A DNA stretch of 16,931 nt, taken from assembly GCA_013044465.1 (NCBI GenBank), contig JABEUL010000027.1, positions 1 to 16,931 on the forward strand, written 5' to 3'. This document shows, one piece after another, positions 1 through 6,298 of the stretch. The notes under the pieces were generated by a model. That model ran no database searches. It was not told the origin of the DNA and was given only the letters and a program-made list of their open reading frames with translations. Source of the stretch: Acidimicrobiales bacterium. GTDB lineage: Bacteria > Actinomycetota > Acidimicrobiia > Acidimicrobiales > JABEUL01. The position numbers and the translations under genes are program-made. Within the stretch, counting starts at the first letter, position 1; the number at the start of each line of letters is the position of its first letter.

Positions 1-229
1 GATCTGTCACTCTGGCTCTCGCATTTCCTGAAAGGGAAACGAGCCCAGTCTCTTTGGCCACAAGTTCCTCTGCTTGGGCTGTCAACTCTGTGAAATCCTC
101 CTGAAGGACTCGGAGTTTCATAGGTGAGAGTTCATTGCCAGAAGAATTAACCCGTGAGGCCACTCTTTTGGCTACATCCCAGGACACTAATGCCTGAATT
201 GCCCGCTTATCTTCTTGGGGATTTGACAC
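1..229 (-). CDS. DUF2342 zinc-dependent metalloprotease-like protein, N-terminal fragment
   Basis: Only the first 76 codons are inside the window; the gene runs off the left edge. Reading from a GTG at 227-229, the protein shows a W-D-V-A-x-R-V-A block at residues 17-24, a DFTELTAQAEELVAKETGL stretch around 45-63, and a G-N-A-R-A-R-V-T-D end. This matches the start of the DUF2342 family, also annotated as a putative hydrolase or coenzyme F420 biosynthesis-associated protein. It is mostly actinobacterial and carries a zinc-binding HExxH-type motif further on, which cannot be seen here. An in-frame TAG lies three codons upstream of the GTG, so this start is close to forced. A short AGG eight bases upstream may act as ribosome site. 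It lies 86 bp downstream of rsrA on the same strand and has its own candidate promoter. The true function of this family is not established. Family call fairly sure, function not. Confidence 0.72.
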   Translation of the reverse strand, partial: MSNPQEDKRAIQALVSWDVAKRVASRVNSSGNELSPMKLRVLQEDFTELTAQAEELVAKETGLVSLSGNARARVTD

Positions 230-245
230 AAAAAAAGCCTACGAC

Positions 246-275
246 ATTTTAAAGCCCATCGTGCCATTTTTTCAG
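246..275 (-). promoter_or_regulatory. Candidate promoter of the DUF2342 gene
   Basis: On the minus strand a CTGAAA (plus 270-275, 4 of 6 matches to TTGACA) is followed by an 18-bp spacer and TAAAAT (plus 246-251, 5 of 6 matches to TATAAT). Transcription would begin near 239, leaving a leader of about ten bases before the GTG at 229. Seen by eye only. Confidence 0.35.
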
Positions 276-301
276 GACTTTCTCAAAAATATCAAGACTT
301 T
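272..301. repeat. Pair of 10-bp direct repeats, 20 bp apart
   Basis: TCAGGACTTT at 272-281 and TCAAGACTTT at 292-301 differ at one base, and their starts are 20 bp apart, close to two helical turns. The inner copy overlaps the candidate -35 box of the DUF2342 promoter, so they could be a regulator binding pair. Chance is possible in AT-rich spacer DNA. Confidence 0.3.
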
Positions 302-315
302 ATGCCTAAATTGCC

Positions 316-582
316 CTAAAGCTTGCTATCACTGGCAATTTCGTGGTTGATTCTCGAGGCTATTTTTTCTTTCAGTGAGTCTGGGACCCTGTCACGACAG
401 TGGTCAGCTATGACTTTTCTTAGCTCTGTTTCAAAATCAAACGCTGCACCACACGGTGGACAATCGTCAAGATGCTTTTCAATTTGAGCTCGTCTCTCAT
501 CGGTTAACTCGCCGTCTAGAAAATGATAAATCTTATGTATTGCCTCTTCGCAATCATTTCTATTGTGGGATTCATCTTCCAC
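316..582 (-). CDS. rsrA: RsrA-type zinc-binding anti-sigma factor
   Basis: An 88-residue cytoplasmic anti-sigma factor of the ZAS family that would bind and silence the sigma factor encoded just upstream, releasing it on thiol oxidation. The zinc ligands Cys11, His37, Cys41 and Cys44 (HLDDCPPC) fall at exactly the residue numbers known for Streptomyces coelicolor RsrA; Cys61 also matches a position in that protein. In RsrA, oxidation of Cys11 with Cys44 ejects zinc and frees SigR. The start is GTG at 580-582, which overlaps the sigR stop by one base (TAGTG). An AGAAGGAG ribosome site lies inside the end of sigR, so the two genes are probably translationally coupled in near-equal amounts. The protein is slightly shorter than the Streptomyces one, lacking part of its C-terminal tail. 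Confident from motif spacing and gene order. Confidence 0.92.
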   Translation of the reverse strand: MEDESHNRNDCEEAIHKIYHFLDGELTDERRAQIEKHLDDCPPCGAAFDFETELRKVIADHCRDRVPDSLKEKIASRINHEIASDSKL

Positions 583-1247
583 TATGGCTCTCCTTCTAAA
601 TTCGTCTCGCTGCCTTTGTCCGAAGCAACACCTATACGCATGCGACCTGGAACCAAAGAATCGTCATCCAAAACGACGCCCGTCTCTTCTCCAGGGAGGA
701 GGCCGCGCGCAACGGCATACTGGTGCAACAATTTTTGGAGTGCTTTTCTTCCCCTGTGTATCCGGCTCATAACCGTACCTACCGGTGAATCGACGATTTC
801 AGAAATCTCTTGATAGGAAAACCCTTCTACATCTGCCAAAAGAACCGCTATCCTAAACTGCTCTGGGAGCGCCTCTAGGGCTTCTTTGACAATGTCGTCT
901 GTCAGGCCATTCAGAACTACCTCTTCAGCACTTTTGCCTAGACTATTTGAAGATCCACCACTTCTCCTATATAAATAGAGCTCCTCGACTTCGTCAAACT
1001 CGGTCTCTTCGGGCCTTCTTTGCTTGGCACGGTAGATGTTGATGTAGGTGTTGGTGAGAATCCTATACAGCCAGGCTTTTAGATTCGTTCCTTGGTGAAA
1101 AGATCCAAAGGCTCGGTAAGCCTTCAAATAAGTCTCTTGAACCAAATCTTCAGCGTCACTGGGATTCCTGGTCATTCTAAGTGCAGCAGAATAAAGCGCT
1201 GGCATATGCTCCATTGCCTGTTCTACGAATGCTTGTTGATCCGCCAT
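582..1247 (-). CDS. sigR: ECF RNA polymerase sigma factor, SigR/SigH family
   Basis: A 221-residue group IV sigma factor for the thiol-oxidative stress response. Region 2 spans about residues 12-78, with DAEDLVQETYLKAYRAF at 31-47 and the family-typical GTNLKAWLYRILTNTYIN at 53-70. Region 4 spans about 118-172, with ALPEQFRIAVLLADVEGFSY and the recognition helix SPVGTVMSRIHRGRKAL. An acidic, Ser-rich linker (about 80-110) separates them. A tail of roughly 45 residues follows region 4, somewhat longer than usual. The ATG at 1245-1247 is the only start available: an in-frame TAG lies four codons upstream. No clear Shine-Dalgarno is seen. In Actinomycetota such factors direct transcription of thioredoxin, mycothiol and methionine sulfoxide reductase genes and of themselves; I see no convincing GGAAT/GTT autoregulatory promoter in the 77 bp upstream. 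It is followed directly by rsrA. Confidence 0.93.
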   Translation of the reverse strand: MADQQAFVEQAMEHMPALYSAALRMTRNPSDAEDLVQETYLKAYRAFGSFHQGTNLKAWLYRILTNTYINIYRAKQRRPEETEFDEVEELYLYRRSGGSSNSLGKSAEEVVLNGLTDDIVKEALEALPEQFRIAVLLADVEGFSYQEISEIVDSPVGTVMSRIHRGRKALQKLLHQYAVARGLLPGEETGVVLDDDSLVPGRMRIGVASDKGSETNLEGEP

Positions 1248-1324
1248 ATATACATACTATTACCTATTTTTTATGCAAAATCCTGAGAATGTGGCAGCGG
1301 GCTACAACGACGTGTCAAATTTAG

Positions 1325-2371
1325 TTAATTGGCCTGCCAAAACGAACTTGGCACCGTCAGGCTGGGGTTTTCCGAGACAGGAAATGGAGCGGGAGTTCTA
1401 TTTTGAAGCACCCTTGCTCCTTCTACAGATACCCTGCTCTTTCCTTCTTGCTTGGCTGCATAAAGAAATGCGTCGGCACGATTCAATAACGACGTGCATG
1501 TGTCTCCAGGGTGCCAAATGGCCACCCCTAGAGAACAACTGTGCCTACACCTCTGACGCGCCCGCTCTAAAACAGTAGGCGCGTCTTGTCTCGAAAGATC
1601 TGGAAGCACAAGTGCAAATTCATCTCCTCCGAGGCGAGCAATAACATCTGTGGCTCTCAAGGCACGTTGCCAGTCTTCAACTACCCCGACAAGAAGACTG
1701 TCACCAGCCGCATGACCGCTCAGATCATTAATGTATTTGAAATCGTCTAGATCTAAAACCGCCACACAAAGAGGAACTTCATTCCGTTCAGATCTAGCTA
1801 TTTCCCTGGTCAAAACTTCCTCTAGGGCGGCACGATTTCCTAAGCCGGTTAACGGATCACTTCTTGCAACATTTTTTAAGGTGTGCGTAAGATAACCAGT
1901 TACAAGACCCGACCCGGCTACAGTTGAGGCCAAAAGCGTGGCTTCAGCACCGTCATTACCCGACCCGGCATAAAAAATGGCGCCAGCAATGACTGCTTCA
2001 AAGGTGGCTAGATGAAATAGTGCCGCAACGTCTGAAAAGAAAAAGAAAACATAAAGCGATAACCATACGAACATCAGCCCGGCACCTAAAGCACTAGAGG
2101 AGTTCCTCCAACTAATCGCACCAGCACCAAGTGCAACTGAAGCAGTAACGATTAGAGCATGATAAACCCAATCCGGCAAATCCCTCCAATCTTTCGACAA
2201 GATCAATGGAACTGCAACTGCCGAGCAAAGTACTATGACCACAGTCTGAGCACCTAAATGATTTTGCCCCGGGAGCTCGCCTACTCCCAGGATTAATAAA
2301 GATCCAACTATCCACATTCCGGCTAAAGTACGAGCTTGGAGCCTTGGCAGCCAACGAACGGAAGAGTTCAT
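1325..2371 (-). CDS. Membrane diguanylate cyclase (GGDEF)
   Basis: A 348-residue inner-membrane enzyme predicted to make cyclic di-GMP from two GTP. Residues about 16-162 form five or six hydrophobic segments (for example 16-32, 43-58, 70-86, 95-112, 116-135, 145-162), a probable membrane sensor unit. The cytoplasmic GGDEF domain covers about 168-318: DPLTGLGNR at 172-180, the metal aspartate D207 in LDLDDFKYIND, and an intact GGDEF signature at 248-252. An RxxD inhibitory site (R239-D242) lies five residues before the signature, so product inhibition is likely. The domain is compact between the signature and SLGVAIW. The last 30 residues are low complexity. Start ATG at 2369-2371 has no obvious ribosome site. 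Same strand as marR upstream and sigR downstream. Active-enzyme call is strong; the sensed signal is unknown. Confidence 0.88.
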   Translation of the reverse strand: MNSSVRWLPRLQARTLAGMWIVGSLLILGVGELPGQNHLGAQTVVIVLCSAVAVPLILSKDWRDLPDWVYHALIVTASVALGAGAISWRNSSSALGAGLMFVWLSLYVFFFFSDVAALFHLATFEAVIAGAIFYAGSGNDGAEATLLASTVAGSGLVTGYLTHTLKNVARSDPLTGLGNRAALEEVLTREIARSERNEVPLCVAVLDLDDFKYINDLSGHAAGDSLLVGVVEDWQRALRATDVIARLGGDEFALVLPDLSRQDAPTVLERARQRCRHSCSLGVAIWHPGDTCTSLLNRADAFLYAAKQEGKSRVSVEGARVLQNRTPAPFPVSENPSLTVPSSFWQAN

Positions 2372-2387
2372 AACAAAGCTATCGACA

Positions 2388-2400
2388 CTCTCAGTGAGAG
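2388..2400. repeat. 13-bp inverted repeat upstream of the diguanylate cyclase
   Basis: CTCTCA-G-TGAGAG is a perfect 6-bp inverted repeat around one central base, directly next to the 8-bp palindrome GCTTAAGC (2400-2407). It lies in the 39-bp gap between marR and the membrane cyclase and could be an operator. No T-run follows, so it is not a typical terminator. Confidence 0.3.
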
Positions 2401-2410
2401 CTTAAGCACT

Positions 2411-2968
2411 CTAGGTGGTATTAGTATATAAAATTAACCTTTTCTCATCTGGGCACGCTAATTTTCTTTCCAAAATTTTTGCCATTGCGTTACGCAGATT
2501 TTCGAGTGTATCGATATCAAGGTTTCCCGTAAAATGTTCAGTTATTCCTCTTAAATGGACTTTCGTAGCTTCGTTTAGTTTTTCAAGACCTCTGTCAGTC
2601 AGCGAAACCCATACAACTCTTCTATCGGAAGGACACATTGATCTCTTTACCAATTCTGCTTCTTCTATGCGGTCAATTAGGCGTGTGACACCCCCAGTTG
2701 TCAGGGCTACAGTTTCGGCCATGGTGCCCATTGATGCCCTTCTATCAGGACTTTTCGATAGTCTAAGGAGAATTTCAAACCAAGTCAAGGGCAAATTACA
2801 CTCATTTTCAAGCTCGCTGTTTAAGACACGAGTCAGGAATCCCATTACGTCCACAAACAGACCAAAGTCAGTTAGCAGCTGCTCATTAGCTAATTCTGGG
2901 TCTCGAGTTACTAAGTCTGAGTCCAATTTTAAGCTCCCGGGGGTGTCCAAGTCAGAAACATTTTCCAC
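2411..2968 (-). CDS. MarR-family transcriptional regulator
   Basis: A 185-residue winged-helix DNA-binding protein, presumably a homodimer. The first 30 residues are a hydrophilic extension. The domain includes LPLTWFEILLRLSKSPDRRASMGTMAETV (59-87), recognition helix TTGGVTRLIDRIEEAELVKR (90-109), and the wing with the family hallmark DRRVVWVSLTDRG (115-127). Cysteines occur at 57, 112 and 172; the N-terminal redox cysteine of OhrR-type members is not evident, so the ligand is unknown. The start is GTG at 2966-2968; a perfect TATAAT begins five bases upstream and there is no ribosome site, which points to a leaderless transcript. The gene is divergent from yceI, with a 22-bp perfect palindrome between them. 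It therefore probably controls both itself and yceI. A MarR gene paired with yceI is a common actinobacterial arrangement. Confidence 0.9.
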   Translation of the reverse strand: MENVSDLDTPGSLKLDSDLVTRDPELANEQLLTDFGLFVDVMGFLTRVLNSELENECNLPLTWFEILLRLSKSPDRRASMGTMAETVALTTGGVTRLIDRIEEAELVKRSMCPSDRRVVWVSLTDRGLEKLNEATKVHLRGITEHFTGNLDIDTLENLRNAMAKILERKLACPDEKRLILYTNTT

Positions 2969-2973
2969 AATAA

Positions 2974-2979
2974 ATTATA
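2974..2979 (-). promoter_or_regulatory. TATAAT -10 box of marR, likely leaderless
   Basis: The minus strand reads TATAAT, then five bases, then the GTG start of marR. A transcript starting the usual six or seven bases after the box would begin at or within the GTG. No recognisable -35 hexamer sits 17 bp upstream, which is common for leaderless actinobacterial promoters. Confidence 0.5.
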
Positions 2980-3011
2980 TTACAGGGAAAAAGAAAATTC
3001 TCTGCATTGGA

Positions 3012-3033
3012 AATATTTGTATATACAAATATT
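3012..3033. promoter_or_regulatory. Perfect 22-bp palindrome, candidate MarR operator
   Basis: Half-site AATATTTGTAT is followed directly by its exact reverse complement, with the centre between 3022 and 3023. It lies in the 123-bp region between the divergent marR and yceI starts, 32 bp upstream of the marR TATAAT box and just before a TTGACT that could serve as yceI -35. Size, symmetry and place fit a MarR-dimer operator. Two weaker inverted repeats follow toward yceI: AATTGG/CCAATT (3046-3062) and CAATTT-G-AAATTG (3058-3070). Confidence 0.65.
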
Positions 3034-3091
3034 GTTGACTAAGGTAATTGGCATTTCCAATTTGAAATTGAAAACTTGAAAGGAGTTTCAA

Positions 3092-3637
3092 ATGAGTGAA
3101 TCATCACTACCACCCGCAGGAAAATGGACAATTGACACAGTGCATTCGGGAGTGAATTTCTCCGTCCGCCACATGGTCGCAGCTAAGGTGAGAGGTCGTT
3201 TTAATTCTTTTAGCGGCACCTTAGACATTGCTGATCCCATTGAAAATTCAACGGTGGAGGTTAATATTGAAGCGGCTAGTTTCGATACTGGAACTTCTCA
3301 ACGTGATGACCATGTTAAATCAGCAGATTTCCTTGATGTAGAAAATTATCCGACAATCACGTTCAAAACGGATTCCCTAAAGCTAGAGGGAGATAACGAG
3401 GGCAAGCTAGGTGGTTCGCTAACACTTCGAGGAAAGTCAGTACCGGTGGAACTTCAAGTTGAGTTTTTAGGCACTGAAAAACACCCGGACGGAAGCATAA
3501 GAGCCGGGTTTTCGGCCATAGCCGAACTTGACCGAGATGACTTTGGCGTTTCTTGGAATGCCGTACTTGAGACAGGTGGACTCATGGTCGGGAAAAAAGT
3601 CAAAGTAGAGATCGATATAGAAGCAGTGAAAGAGTAG
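3092..3637 (+). CDS. yceI: YceI-family lipocalin-like protein
   Basis: A 181-residue YceI-fold protein; family members bind isoprenoid or other long-chain amphiphiles inside a beta barrel. Visible hallmarks are WTIDTVHSGVNFSVRHM (12-28), VRGRFNSFSGTL (33-44), RDDHVKSADFLDVENYPTITF (71-91) and the C-terminal DFGVSWNAVLETGGLMVGKKV (150-170). There is no signal peptide, unlike the periplasmic E. coli protein, so it should act in the cytoplasm, as usual for actinobacterial members. The start is secure: GAAAGGAG at 3078-3085 lies six bases before the ATG. It is transcribed away from marR behind a 22-bp palindrome and ends in a strong terminator 70 bp beyond the stop, so it is probably monocistronic. 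The physiological ligand is unknown. Confidence 0.92.
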   Translation: MSESSLPPAGKWTIDTVHSGVNFSVRHMVAAKVRGRFNSFSGTLDIADPIENSTVEVNIEAASFDTGTSQRDDHVKSADFLDVENYPTITFKTDSLKLEGDNEGKLGGSLTLRGKSVPVELQVEFLGTEKHPDGSIRAGFSAIAELDRDDFGVSWNAVLETGGLMVGKKVKVEIDIEAVKE

Positions 3638-3642
3638 AGTTA

Positions 3643-3660
3643 ATAATTAGTACTAATTAT
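3643..3660. repeat. Perfect 18-bp palindrome after yceI
   Basis: ATAATTAGT followed by its exact reverse complement, starting six bases after the yceI stop; the half AATAATTAG recurs at about 3666-3674. It could be a weak hairpin in the yceI 3' UTR or a DNA-binding site linked to msrB. It is very AT-rich and has no T-run, so it is unlikely to end transcription alone. Confidence 0.4.
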
Positions 3661-3706
3661 GTAGCAAATAATTAGAACTCTGCCTTTTGGCAAGTAGCAA
3701 AATTTT

Positions 3707-3742
3707 GTAGAAGGTGACTAGAAATGGTCACCTTCTACTTTT
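3707..3742 (+). terminator. Intrinsic terminator of yceI
   Basis: A perfect 12-bp stem pairs GTAGAAGGTGAC (3707-3718) with its complement at 3727-3738 across an 8-base loop, followed by TTTT. AAAATTTT precedes the stem, so it may have weak activity in the other direction too. It separates yceI from msrB. Confidence 0.8.
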
Positions 3743-3812
3743 ACTTCGCTAAAATCACATCAAATCTTGCCTGCTTTTTACTATTGGTAAAGGCTAAGAA
3801 CTTGGAGAAAAT

Positions 3813-4208
3813 ATGGATTCACCGCAGTGCTCAGATGATGAGTGGAAAGAAAAACTAACCCCTGAACAGTATGCAATACTGAGAAAAAAAGCTACCGAAG
3901 CACCTTTTAGCGGGAAATACAATGAATTTCACGGTTCGGGAAAGTTCATTTGTGCTGGCTGCGGGGCTGAGCTTTTTGATGCTGAGACCAAGTTTGATTC
4001 AGGGACTGGGTGGCCCAGTTTTACCAGTCCAGTTGATGAAGGTTCGGTAACTGAAAATACTGATAAAAGCTTAGGCATGACTCGAATAGAGGTTGAATGT
4101 TCTAAATGTGGAGGCCACTTAGGTCATGTATTTGATGATGGGCCAAACCCGACCGGATTAAGGTACTGCATAAATTCCATGGCTCTGGAGTTAAAGCCGG
4201 ATCAATAA
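3813..4208 (+). CDS. msrB: Peptide methionine-(R)-S-oxide reductase
   Basis: A 131-residue cytoplasmic enzyme that reduces methionine-R-sulfoxide in proteins. The structural zinc site is complete: C47-x2-C50 (CAGC) and C96-x2-C99 (CSKC). The catalytic cysteine is C119 in RYCINSMAL, with SGTGWPSF at 63-70 and GGHLGHVFDDGP at 100-111. Many MsrB enzymes carry their resolving cysteine in SGCGWPSF, but here that position is Thr65. Recycling may therefore use Cys6 or go directly through a thioredoxin, mycothiol or mycoredoxin route. GGAG at 3804-3807 lies five bases before the ATG. A terminator upstream makes it a separate unit from yceI, and it meets the second diguanylate cyclase tail to tail, 24 bp away. 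Members of this family belong to SigR regulons elsewhere, which fits the nearby sigR, but no SigR promoter was recognised. Confidence 0.95.
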   Translation: MDSPQCSDDEWKEKLTPEQYAILRKKATEAPFSGKYNEFHGSGKFICAGCGAELFDAETKFDSGTGWPSFTSPVDEGSVTENTDKSLGMTRIEVECSKCGGHLGHVFDDGPNPTGLRYCINSMALELKPDQ

Positions 4209-4213
4209 AAACA

Positions 4214-4250
4214 GCATTTTCAATAATTGGATCTACATCTCCCAAAATGC
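4214..4250. terminator. Weak inverted repeat between convergent msrB and cyclase genes
   Basis: GCATTTT (4214-4220) and AAAATGC (4244-4250) can pair as a 7-bp stem with a 23-base loop across the 24-bp gap and the last cyclase codons. It is AT-rich and has no good T-run on the plus side; a run of A's at 4206-4211 would give U's for the minus strand. A weak bidirectional terminator is possible. Confidence 0.25.
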
Positions 4251-5984
4251 AATTACTTGGTCACGTCCTGACTCCTTGGCGCTGTATAAGGCGGCATCTG
4301 CATTTGCAATCAGACCTTCTTGCTTTAGCCTTTCAATGGTAGATACACCTAATGACGCAGTTGCCTTTAATGTGTGATTGTTTTCAAGGGCAAATTTGCT
4401 TTCCCTAACTGACTCACATATTCGGCGGCCAATTTCAAGGACTTCCTGAGGTGAAGTGGCGGGCAGAAGAACACAGAACTCCTCTCCACCGTAACGATAA
4501 AGTTTGTCCTGAGGCCTTATCGACTGGCTTAATGTCTTGGCGATACCTTTCAATAACAAGTCGCCGCCTTCGTGTCCCCATGTGTCGTTGACATTTTTAA
4601 AGTGGTCAAGATCAATCATTATTGCCGAGAGGGGAAAATGCTTGCCATCGGAACTCATCGATAACAAATCGGCGTCCATCTTCCGCCTATTGCCAACCCC
4701 TGTAAGTGGGTCTTTAAGAGATGCTTCTGAAAGAGCTTTGGTTCGATTAGCTGAACTTAACGCAGCGGCGGTGACGGGGGCCACAGCATTAAGCAGCTCT
4801 CGCTCCTTTTCGCCAAAGGGGAGACTGGCATCTCTAACAACGATTAAAACACCTTGAACTTTTCCCGAATTAACAACTGGTACAGCCATAAAAGCTGCTG
4901 GAAGCGATCGAATTGATGGTTCTGTGGCGCTAACCATCGATATAGGCTGAGCAGTCTCTGCAACTCTGGCAATTATTCCTTTTCCAAGGGATTCCGTAGC
5001 AAGCATGTCTATCGGTGAACTTATTTCAATTCGGTAGATCCCATCTTCAATATTTACATATGCAGCGCCGGTGGAAGAAGTTAGATTTCTTGCTTCCCTA
5101 AGGGCTATCCGAAGAACTTCGCCTGGATCTTCTGCATTTGTAATCTGCCGACTTAATTCAAATAAATCATTAATATTTGTTGGGATATTTGGCTTAGTCG
5201 GCTTCGAATGGTTTCTCCTTCGGATAAAAAGCCAAAATAATATAAGCATAATTAGTAAGACAAGTAGACCTATGAGGATCATCACCAATGATGAGAGTCC
5301 AGAAGGAGCCGGAACCACAGAAGCGACTCCAACACTAATCGTAGTTGTCGACTTTGACGTTCCCGAACCAGGAAGCGTCGGAGTTGTGGTGACAGAATTT
5401 GATGATACTAAGGCATTGACATACTGGGCGAGTTGGGTGCCATCTGGATTTTGAACTCCACTTTGAGGTGGCCTTCCGCCTCTTAAAATCAAATCATCGA
5501 TAGCATAAATATAGGCTTGGGCAGTTAAAGGCGACAGCTGGTTACTTGCAAAATTCGCTTGCGAAATAGTTGCTGGAATCTGGAGACATAAAATGACTTC
5601 ACGAGCTGCCTTGGGACTTTCTGATAAGTAGGCACTAAGCTCTTGCAAACCTTGATCGGCGCTAGCTGAAAAACTGGAGAAGTAGTTCTGGGAAGAATTA
5701 GGTGCCAAGTGTGTAGCATTTGTAAAGTCGATGAACGACTGGGGAATATTGCTGCTGCTGAATGATTTATTAGCAGCTAATATGTCTGCTTCAGTAGAAA
5801 TGGCAATGATTGCTTGATCCTGACTCGAAGTAGAGGGCTGCGAAGGAAGACTTCCGCCACTTGGAACTTGTCCAGCTGTGGTAGGTGCACCATAAACTAT
5901 CTTAGTTGGCCACAGGGTGAAAGATAAACCCAGGCTAACAACTAAGACAATATAGACCAAGTTTCTTCGGGATGCCTTTGTCAT
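4233..5984 (-). CDS. Diguanylate cyclase with extracytoplasmic, GAF and GGEEF domains
   Basis: A 583-residue membrane enzyme predicted to make cyclic di-GMP. An N-terminal membrane anchor (about 8-26) leads to an external region of about 200 residues, rich in Ser, Thr, Gln and Pro at both ends, with one cysteine (C133); I recognise no named domain in it. A second membrane helix (about 230-254) and an RRR stop-transfer follow. A GAF-like domain spans about 270-410. The GGDEF domain covers 420-583, with DPLTGVGNRR (425-434), D458 in IDLDHFKNVND, signature GGEEF at 499-503, and RxxD inhibitory site R490-D493 at the canonical five-residue spacing. ATG at 5982-5984 lacks a ribosome site and lies in AT-rich DNA, so it may be leaderless. 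It faces msrB and is divergent from the glycan operon, whose output cyclic di-GMP could plausibly influence. The signal sensed is unknown. Confidence 0.9.
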   Translation of the reverse strand: MTKASRRNLVYIVLVVSLGLSFTLWPTKIVYGAPTTAGQVPSGGSLPSQPSTSSQDQAIIAISTEADILAANKSFSSSNIPQSFIDFTNATHLAPNSSQNYFSSFSASADQGLQELSAYLSESPKAAREVILCLQIPATISQANFASNQLSPLTAQAYIYAIDDLILRGGRPPQSGVQNPDGTQLAQYVNALVSSNSVTTTPTLPGSGTSKSTTTISVGVASVVPAPSGLSSLVMILIGLLVLLIMLILFWLFIRRRNHSKPTKPNIPTNINDLFELSRQITNAEDPGEVLRIALREARNLTSSTGAAYVNIEDGIYRIEISSPIDMLATESLGKGIIARVAETAQPISMVSATEPSIRSLPAAFMAVPVVNSGKVQGVLIVVRDASLPFGEKERELLNAVAPVTAAALSSANRTKALSEASLKDPLTGVGNRRKMDADLLSMSSDGKHFPLSAIMIDLDHFKNVNDTWGHEGGDLLLKGIAKTLSQSIRPQDKLYRYGGEEFCVLLPATSPQEVLEIGRRICESVRESKFALENNHTLKATASLGVSTIERLKQEGLIANADAALYSAKESGRDQVIAFWEM

Positions 5985-6211
5985 ATTAATTTATTCAAAA
6001 TTATCAAAGAATGAATGACGCAGCACAATATTTCCAAAAAAACCTGCCTTAGCTATATCTGGCGACGTTTCTAGGGAGACATTTCCGGTTAAATCCAGCA
6101 GGAGATGGCACTTAGAACCATGCTATTTTACCTTTGACACATCTAGATTGGCTATGATGTCGCATTTTCCAATCTCAATTTTTCTCATGCTTTTTAACTT
6201 TATTGGTGGTT

Positions 6212-6227
6212 TCTACTCCGGAGTAGA
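6212..6227. repeat. Perfect 16-bp palindrome
   Basis: TCTACTCC and its exact reverse complement GGAGTAGA abut with no spacer. As DNA it could be a regulator site; as RNA it gives a 6-bp stem with a CCGG loop. It is the most GC-balanced symmetric element in the gap upstream of the sugar operon. Confidence 0.45.
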
Positions 6228-6232
6228 CTAGG

Positions 6233-6280
6233 GCTTACAAGTACATAGTTGCTTGAGTCTGCCTTTTAGGTGCTTACAAG
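6233..6280. repeat. 9-bp direct repeat GCTTACAAG
   Basis: Exact copies lie at 6233-6241 and 6272-6280, starts 39 bp apart. The second copy contains the TGCTT arm able to pair with the downstream AAGCA copies at 6281-6285 and 6298-6302. Confidence 0.35.
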
Positions 6281-6298
6281 AAGCATTGTTTGCCTCGA

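Noticed and set aside
523..813. Open plus-strand frames across the rsrA/sigR junction
   Set aside because: They are antisense to two well-supported genes and their translations show no recognisable motif.
1329..1340. TTGGC-CT-GCCAA inverted repeat at the 3' end of the membrane cyclase gene as terminator
   Set aside because: Two-base loop, inside the last codons, and no T-run follows on the minus strand.
1273..1578. A 101-codon plus-strand frame at the end of the membrane cyclase gene
   Set aside because: Antisense to the GGDEF domain; no motif or ribosome site.
2415..3038. A 207-codon open frame on the plus strand antisense to marR
   Set aside because: It mirrors marR, shows no family motif, has no ribosome site, and runs through the divergent promoter region. 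MarR on the other strand is clear.
5071..5454. A 127-codon plus-strand frame opposite the GAF/linker part of the second cyclase
   Set aside because: Low-complexity mirror of the membrane helix and Ser/Thr linker; no independent support.
6134..6158. TTGACA plus TATGAT as a plus-strand promoter
   Set aside because: The boxes are good but the spacer is only 13 bp, too short for a standard sigma-70 type promoter.
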